Source of the DNA: Mogibacterium sp.
GTDB lineage: Bacteria; Bacillota; Clostridia; Peptostreptococcales; Anaerovoracaceae
Length of the DNA stretch: 64,000 nucleotides
Reading direction: 5' to 3'
Assembly: GCA_017404265.1 (NCBI GenBank)
Contig: JAFRCS010000004.1
Span: forward strand, 1 to 64,000
Shown: piece by piece, positions 59,949 to 64,000 of the stretch
Numbering within the stretch: the first letter of the stretch is position 1
Layout: every line of letters begins with the position of its first letter
Notes under the pieces: model-generated
Seen by the model: only the letters and a program-made list of their open reading frames with translations
Database searches by the model: none
Told to the model about the DNA's origin: nothing
Position numbers and translations under genes: made by a program

Positions 59949-62321
59949 ATGGCAGGACCGGGCGGCCGCATGGGCCCGATGCACTTCCTCACTGAGGAAG
60001 AAAAACAGAATATGCCGAAGGTGACGAAGGAACTTCTGGCCAGGATAATGAGCTATCTCAAGCCATACTGGCTGCAGTTCATCTTCGTGTTCATAGCGAT
60101 ACTGCTGTCGGCGACCGTCGGGCTCTTTCCGTCGATCATCACAGGCCGCATCGTGGACGAGGCGCTGGTGGGAAAGAACATGGAGCTTCTCATAAAGCTG
60201 CTCCTTGCCGCGTTCGCAGCGCTCACCGTGAGCCAGCTTGTTGGTGTGCTTGAGAACTACATCAACGCGTGGATCTCGCAGCGCATCATCTTTGACATGC
60301 GCAATCAGATGTATAAACACCTGCAGTACATGCCGCATTCGTTCTTCACGACTGAGAAGCAGGGCGACATCATCACGCGCATGAACACGGATATAAGCGG
60401 CGTCAGTTCTGTCATCAGCGGCACGCTTTCCAATATCGTCAGCAATGTAGCGACAGTCATCACGACTCTGGTGGCGCTCTTCAGCATGAGCGCTCCTCTG
60501 GCGCTGGTGGGAATCGCTGTCATCCCGCTTTTGGTGCTTCCTACAAGGACAGCCGGCCGCACGCGCTGGAAATACCTGACGCAGAGCCAGGCCAAGAGCG
60601 ATGAGCTAAACCAGAAGATCGATGAGACGCTTTCGGTCAGCGGCTCTATGCTGGTAAAGATATTCACCCGCGAGCAGAAGGAATATGACGACTTCGTAAA
60701 GGTCAACAAGGAGGTCACCGATCTCAACCTGAAGGAACAGAGATCCGGCCAGCTCTTCCGCGTGGTGATGGGAATGTTCACTCAGCTGGGACCGCTGCTG
60801 ATCTACTTCGCGGGCGGATATTTCATTATCAGACAGATAGATACTTCGCTGACTGTCGGTGTCATCACGGCGACCGTGGCGCTCATAAACAGGCTGTACA
60901 GGCCTATCGAGCAGCTGATGAACATCTCTGTAGATTTCACAAGATCTCTGGCGCTGTTCACCCGCATATTTGACTACTTTGACAGGGAAAACACCATCGT
61001 TTCGCCGGAGAACGGGCAAAAACCTGATGTCGACAACAAGCCGATCACTTACGAGCATGTCGCGTTCAGCTACAATCCGGAGAACCCTATTCTCACGGAT
61101 GTTGACTTCGAGGTGCCGGGCGGCAGCATGTACGCGATCGTGGGGCCTTCAGGCTCCGGCAAATCGACCGTGGTGAACCTCATACCGAGGCTTTATGATG
61201 TATGCGGAGGATCTGTGAAGATCGCCGGGGTGGATGTGCGCGATTTCGACCTCACATATCTGAGAGAGCAGATAGGCGTGGTGACTCAGGAGTCGTATCT
61301 CTTCAATGGCACCATACTTGAGAACCTCAGGTATGCTAAGAACGACGCGACGATGGAGGGAATAGAAGAAGCCTGCCGCATCGCCAACATCCATGAATTT
61401 ATAAGCAATCAGCCTGACGGTTATGATACACAGGTAGGCAACCGCGGACTGAAGCTCTCAGGCGGCGAGAAGCAGAGACTGTCGCTTGCCAGAGTCATAC
61501 TGAAAGACCCTAAGATACTGATCCTTGATGAGGCGACATCCGCTCTTGACTCAATATCCGAGAATTCGATACAGGACGCTCTGGAGCAGATGATGGTGGG
61601 GCGCACAAGCATCGTAATAGCCCACAGGCTTTCTACGATACTGAAGGCCGACCGCATACTTGTTGTGAAGGACGGTGTCATCGCCGAGCAGGGTACACAT
61701 GAAGAGTTGCTGGAGAAGGGCGGCACATATAAGGAGCTGTATGAGACACAGTTCCGCCAGGCGATCGACAGCGAGGCTGCGAGGAGCAATGCTGAGGCGG
61801 CCGGGGAAAGCGATGGTCTGGACATCGCGACTCTGTCGACACAGTTCGGGGTCAGGAAGATCACAGAGTCTGACATATCGGCGGTATACAGACTGGCTAA
61901 GTCAAACAGAAGATACTACAGGTATCTGGGAAGGATCCCTACAAGAGAGAGCCTTACGGAAATCATCTCTGAGGTACCGGAAGGAGTATCGCGAAGCTGC
62001 AAGCATTTCGTGGGATTCTATAATGAAGACGATGTTCTCGTGGCGGTCATGGACCTTATTACGGGGTACCCGGAGAGCGATGATGCGTTCATCGGCTGGC
62101 TGATGGTCGACGGTGAGATGCAGGGAAGAGGCATAGGATCAGGCATCTTCGCAGACGTGAGAGCTGCCATGAAGGCAGCGGGCTACGATTACATGGCGCT
62201 CGCTGTGGTGAAAGAGAATGAAGAGGCCCTAAAATTCTGGAAGGATCAGGGCTTTAAGGTAAAAAAGGAGTCTGTCAGCACGGACGGATATGAAGTCTAC
62301 GTGATGGACAGAGATATTTAG
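59949..62321 (+). CDS. ABC exporter fused to a C-terminal GNAT acetyltransferase
   Basis: A 790-residue protein in one uninterrupted frame. Residues about 35-320 form a six-helix ABC exporter domain. The ATPase domain has Walker A GPSGSGKST (about 399-407), the signature LSGGEKQR (about 502) and Walker B ILILDEATSALD (about 523). A linker near 615-630 leads to a GNAT domain (about 634-790) with the acetyl-CoA loop QGRGIGSG (about 724) and the final FWKDQGFKV. MdlB/LmrA-type exporters normally end near 600 residues, so the GNAT part is an addition. The substrate is unknown. A second GNAT gene follows after one base. Confidence 0.85.
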   Translation: MAGPGGRMGPMHFLTEEEKQNMPKVTKELLARIMSYLKPYWLQFIFVFIAILLSATVGLFPSIITGRIVDEALVGKNMELLIKLLLAAFAALTVSQLVGVLENYINAWISQRIIFDMRNQMYKHLQYMPHSFFTTEKQGDIITRMNTDISGVSSVISGTLSNIVSNVATVITTLVALFSMSAPLALVGIAVIPLLVLPTRTAGRTRWKYLTQSQAKSDELNQKIDETLSVSGSMLVKIFTREQKEYDDFVKVNKEVTDLNLKEQRSGQLFRVVMGMFTQLGPLLIYFAGGYFIIRQIDTSLTVGVITATVALINRLYRPIEQLMNISVDFTRSLALFTRIFDYFDRENTIVSPENGQKPDVDNKPITYEHVAFSYNPENPILTDVDFEVPGGSMYAIVGPSGSGKSTVVNLIPRLYDVCGGSVKIAGVDVRDFDLTYLREQIGVVTQESYLFNGTILENLRYAKNDATMEGIEEACRIANIHEFISNQPDGYDTQVGNRGLKLSGGEKQRLSLARVILKDPKILILDEATSALDSISENSIQDALEQMMVGRTSIVIAHRLSTILKADRILVVKDGVIAEQGTHEELLEKGGTYKELYETQFRQAIDSEAARSNAEAAGESDGLDIATLSTQFGVRKITESDISAVYRLAKSNRRYYRYLGRIPTRESLTEIISEVPEGVSRSCKHFVGFYNEDDVLVAVMDLITGYPESDDAFIGWLMVDGEMQGRGIGSGIFADVRAAMKAAGYDYMALAVVKENEEALKFWKDQGFKVKKESVSTDGYEVYVMDRDI

Positions 62322-62322
62322 A

Positions 62323-62856
62323 ATGGACGGGGCACTGAGATTCAGAAAGGCGACAGGGGATGACCTGGACGCAATAGAGCGGATATACGAGCGTACGCAC
62401 GACGTGGAAGAGGCCGGGCTCACGACGACCGGATGGGTCAGGGGGATCTATCCGGTAAGGGAAGTGGCCGAGGCGTCACTGGTACGCGGCGACATGTATG
62501 TTGCCGAACACGACGGTGTGGTGGCTGCGACAGGGATCATCAATAAGATCCAGGTAAACGTATATCTGGACTGCGACTGGGAGTACAAGGCGCCGGATGA
62601 CAAGGTGTGCGTGCTTCATACTCTGGCAGTCGATCCGGACGCGAGAGGCTTTGGCATAGGGCCGGCCTTTGTGAGGTTCTATGAGAAGCTCGCCGGAGAA
62701 TGGGACTGCGAGGTGCTGAGGATAGACACCAATGCGAGGAATGCTGCTGCACGGAAGATGTACGCGAAGCTCGGTTACACCGAGACTGACATAGTACCGA
62801 CGGTATTCAACGGCATCGCCGGAGTGGATCTGGTGCTGATGGAGAAAAAGATATAG
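62323..62856 (+). CDS. GNAT-family N-acetyltransferase
   Basis: A 177-residue cytosolic enzyme. The central strand VLHTLAVDPDARGFGIG carries the acetyl-CoA pyrophosphate loop (R/Q-x-x-G-x-G form), followed by IDTNARNAAARKMYAKLGY, the usual last helix and strand. It starts one base after the ABC-GNAT fusion and has zero gap to rarA. The acceptor is unknown. Confidence 0.85.
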   Translation: MDGALRFRKATGDDLDAIERIYERTHDVEEAGLTTTGWVRGIYPVREVAEASLVRGDMYVAEHDGVVAATGIINKIQVNVYLDCDWEYKAPDDKVCVLHTLAVDPDARGFGIGPAFVRFYEKLAGEWDCEVLRIDTNARNAAARKMYAKLGYTETDIVPTVFNGIAGVDLVLMEKKI

Positions 62857-64000
62857 ATGAGTCAGATAAGTATTTTTGACAACGCTAAAAACGATAATCA
62901 GCCGCTCGCGGCAAGGATGCGCCCGAGGAACTTCGATGAGTTCGTCGGTCAGCAGCATCTGGTGGGAGAGGGCAAGGTGCTCCGCAATCTTATTGAACGC
63001 GACAGCGTCTCTTCCATGATATTCTGGGGGCCTCCGGGCGTGGGAAAGACGACCCTGGCTCAGATAATCGCCGCGAAGACTGACGCTCAGTTCATCACGT
63101 TCAGCGCGGTAACGAGCGGCATAAAGGATATCAAGACGGTGATGCAGCAGGCGGACAAGATGACCGCCATAGGCGCGCGCACCATCGTTTTCGTGGATGA
63201 GATCCACAGGTTCAACAAGGCGCAGCAGGACGCGTTTCTGCCTTTCGTGGAGAAGGGCAGCATCATCCTGATAGGCGCTACGACAGAGAATCCTTCATTC
63301 GAGGTGAACGGCGCTTTGCTGTCAAGGTGCAAGGTATTTGTGTTGCACCAGCTTAGTCCTGAGGATATCGCGCAGCTTATAAGAAACGCGATCAGGGACC
63401 CGAGGGGATTCGGCGACCAGGATCTCAGGATCAGCGATGACGTCATCAGCGCGCTCGCCTCTTTCGCAAACGGTGATGCCAGGACAGCGCTCTCGACTCT
63501 CGAGATGATGGTGCTGAACGCGGACCACTCGAATGACCCGGCTGACGGGCATGAGGTGATCACAGTCACTACAGAAGATTTTGAGCAATGCACTTCCCGT
63601 AAGTCGCTGCTGTATGACAAGCAGGGCGAGGAGCACTACAACCTTATCTCCGCTCTGCATAAATCGATGAGGAACTCAGACGCGGACGCTGCGGTCTACT
63701 GGCTGGCGCGCATGCTGGAGTCGGGCGAGGATCCTATCTACATCGCAAGGCGCGTAACGCGCTTCGCGGCAGAGGACGTCGGCCTCGCCGATCCGAGAGC
63801 CCTGGAGCTCTCGGTCGCGGCATTCCAGGCCTGCCATCTGATAGGAATGCCGGAGTGCAGCGTGCACCTCACCGAGGCCGTCATATACAACGCGCTCGCG
63901 CCTAAGTCCAACGCCATGGACGTGGCCTACATGGAGGCCGCCCGCGACGCCAATGAGCACATAGCCGAACCTGTTCCGCTCCAGATCAGAAACGCCCCTA
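62857..64000 (+). CDS. rarA: Replication-associated recombination protein A (partial, cut by window end)
   Basis: 381 codons are visible and the frame is open at the window end. The N-terminus MSQISIFDN is followed by PLAARMRPRNFDEFVGQQHLVG, the standard RarA/MgsA/WRNIP1 start. AAA+ motifs are Walker A GPPGVGKTT (about 60-68), Walker B IVFVDEIHRF (about 109-118) and sensor 1 IGATTENPSF. The C-terminal tetramerisation region (EDVGLADPRAL, YNALAPKSNA) is also recognisable. It acts at stalled replication forks. The ATG follows the GNAT stop directly. Confidence 0.95.
   Translation, partial: MSQISIFDNAKNDNQPLAARMRPRNFDEFVGQQHLVGEGKVLRNLIERDSVSSMIFWGPPGVGKTTLAQIIAAKTDAQFITFSAVTSGIKDIKTVMQQADKMTAIGARTIVFVDEIHRFNKAQQDAFLPFVEKGSIILIGATTENPSFEVNGALLSRCKVFVLHQLSPEDIAQLIRNAIRDPRGFGDQDLRISDDVISALASFANGDARTALSTLEMMVLNADHSNDPADGHEVITVTTEDFEQCTSRKSLLYDKQGEEHYNLISALHKSMRNSDADAAVYWLARMLESGEDPIYIARRVTRFAAEDVGLADPRALELSVAAFQACHLIGMPECSVHLTEAVIYNALAPKSNAMDVAYMEAARDANEHIAEPVPLQIRNAP

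Overview
The window looks like a chromosomal segment of an anaerobic, probably gut- or mucosa-associated member of the Clostridia (Bacillota). The evidence is strong GGAGG-type ribosome binding sites, tightly packed operons, an ECF-type Ni/Co transporter, a YedF/DUF3343 selenium-sulfur pair, a long family II pyrophosphatase with CBS/DRTGG insert, and very large MBG/InlB-repeat surface proteins. The genus cannot be fixed from the sequence; an Anaerovoracaceae-like lineage is only a guess.

Layout. 1-140 is the 3' end of an IS3-family element. 287-4885 holds a VWA-like/MoxR AAA+ pair, an SGNH esterase, a zinc-ribbon protein and a radical SAM/SPASM enzyme. 5032-7705 is a cbiM(N)-cbiQ-cbiO transporter operon. 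7822-15186 holds housekeeping and metabolic genes: flavodoxin, LtrA-like membrane protein, pyrophosphatase, GH13 glucosidase, PQ-loop-like membrane protein, iron alcohol dehydrogenase and a sirtuin. 15626-51203, more than half the window, is a surface-protein island. 51309-53179 (minus strand) carries DUF3343, yedF and a nuclease-like orphan. 53180-54084 is gene-poor and rich in palindromes. 54085-64000 carries a HAD phosphatase, MFS permease, glycerophosphodiesterase, membrane proteins, a metallophosphoesterase, an ABC exporter fused to an acetyltransferase, a second acetyltransferase and rarA (cut by the window end).

The island is the most interesting part. It encodes four secreted, membrane-anchored proteins of 3554, 710, 1847 and 4096 residues. 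They share a three-helix C-terminal anchor without LPXTG. With them come a SipW-type (Ser/His/Asp) and a bacterial-type (Ser/Lys) signal peptidase, a membrane GGDEF-like protein with a ruined active site, an ECF-like sigma factor fused to a transmembrane helix and an extracytoplasmic domain, and a small secreted single-pass protein. Four transcription-unit leaders in this island carry the same promoter architecture: TGACG direct repeats at 12-13 nt pitch, then a -10-like hexamer exactly 10 nt after the last repeat. I found seven such sites, and no such doublet in the other intergenic regions I checked. This suggests a dedicated regulon that couples secretion, processing and signalling to surface-protein expression.

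At the DNA level the island shows repeat-driven evolution. Gene 1 contains exactly 17 tandem units of 273 nt, gene 3 contains four of 210 nt, gene 4 contains long alternating repeat series, the 3' ends of genes 1 and 3 are nearly identical, and three leaders are copies of one roughly 290-nt sequence.
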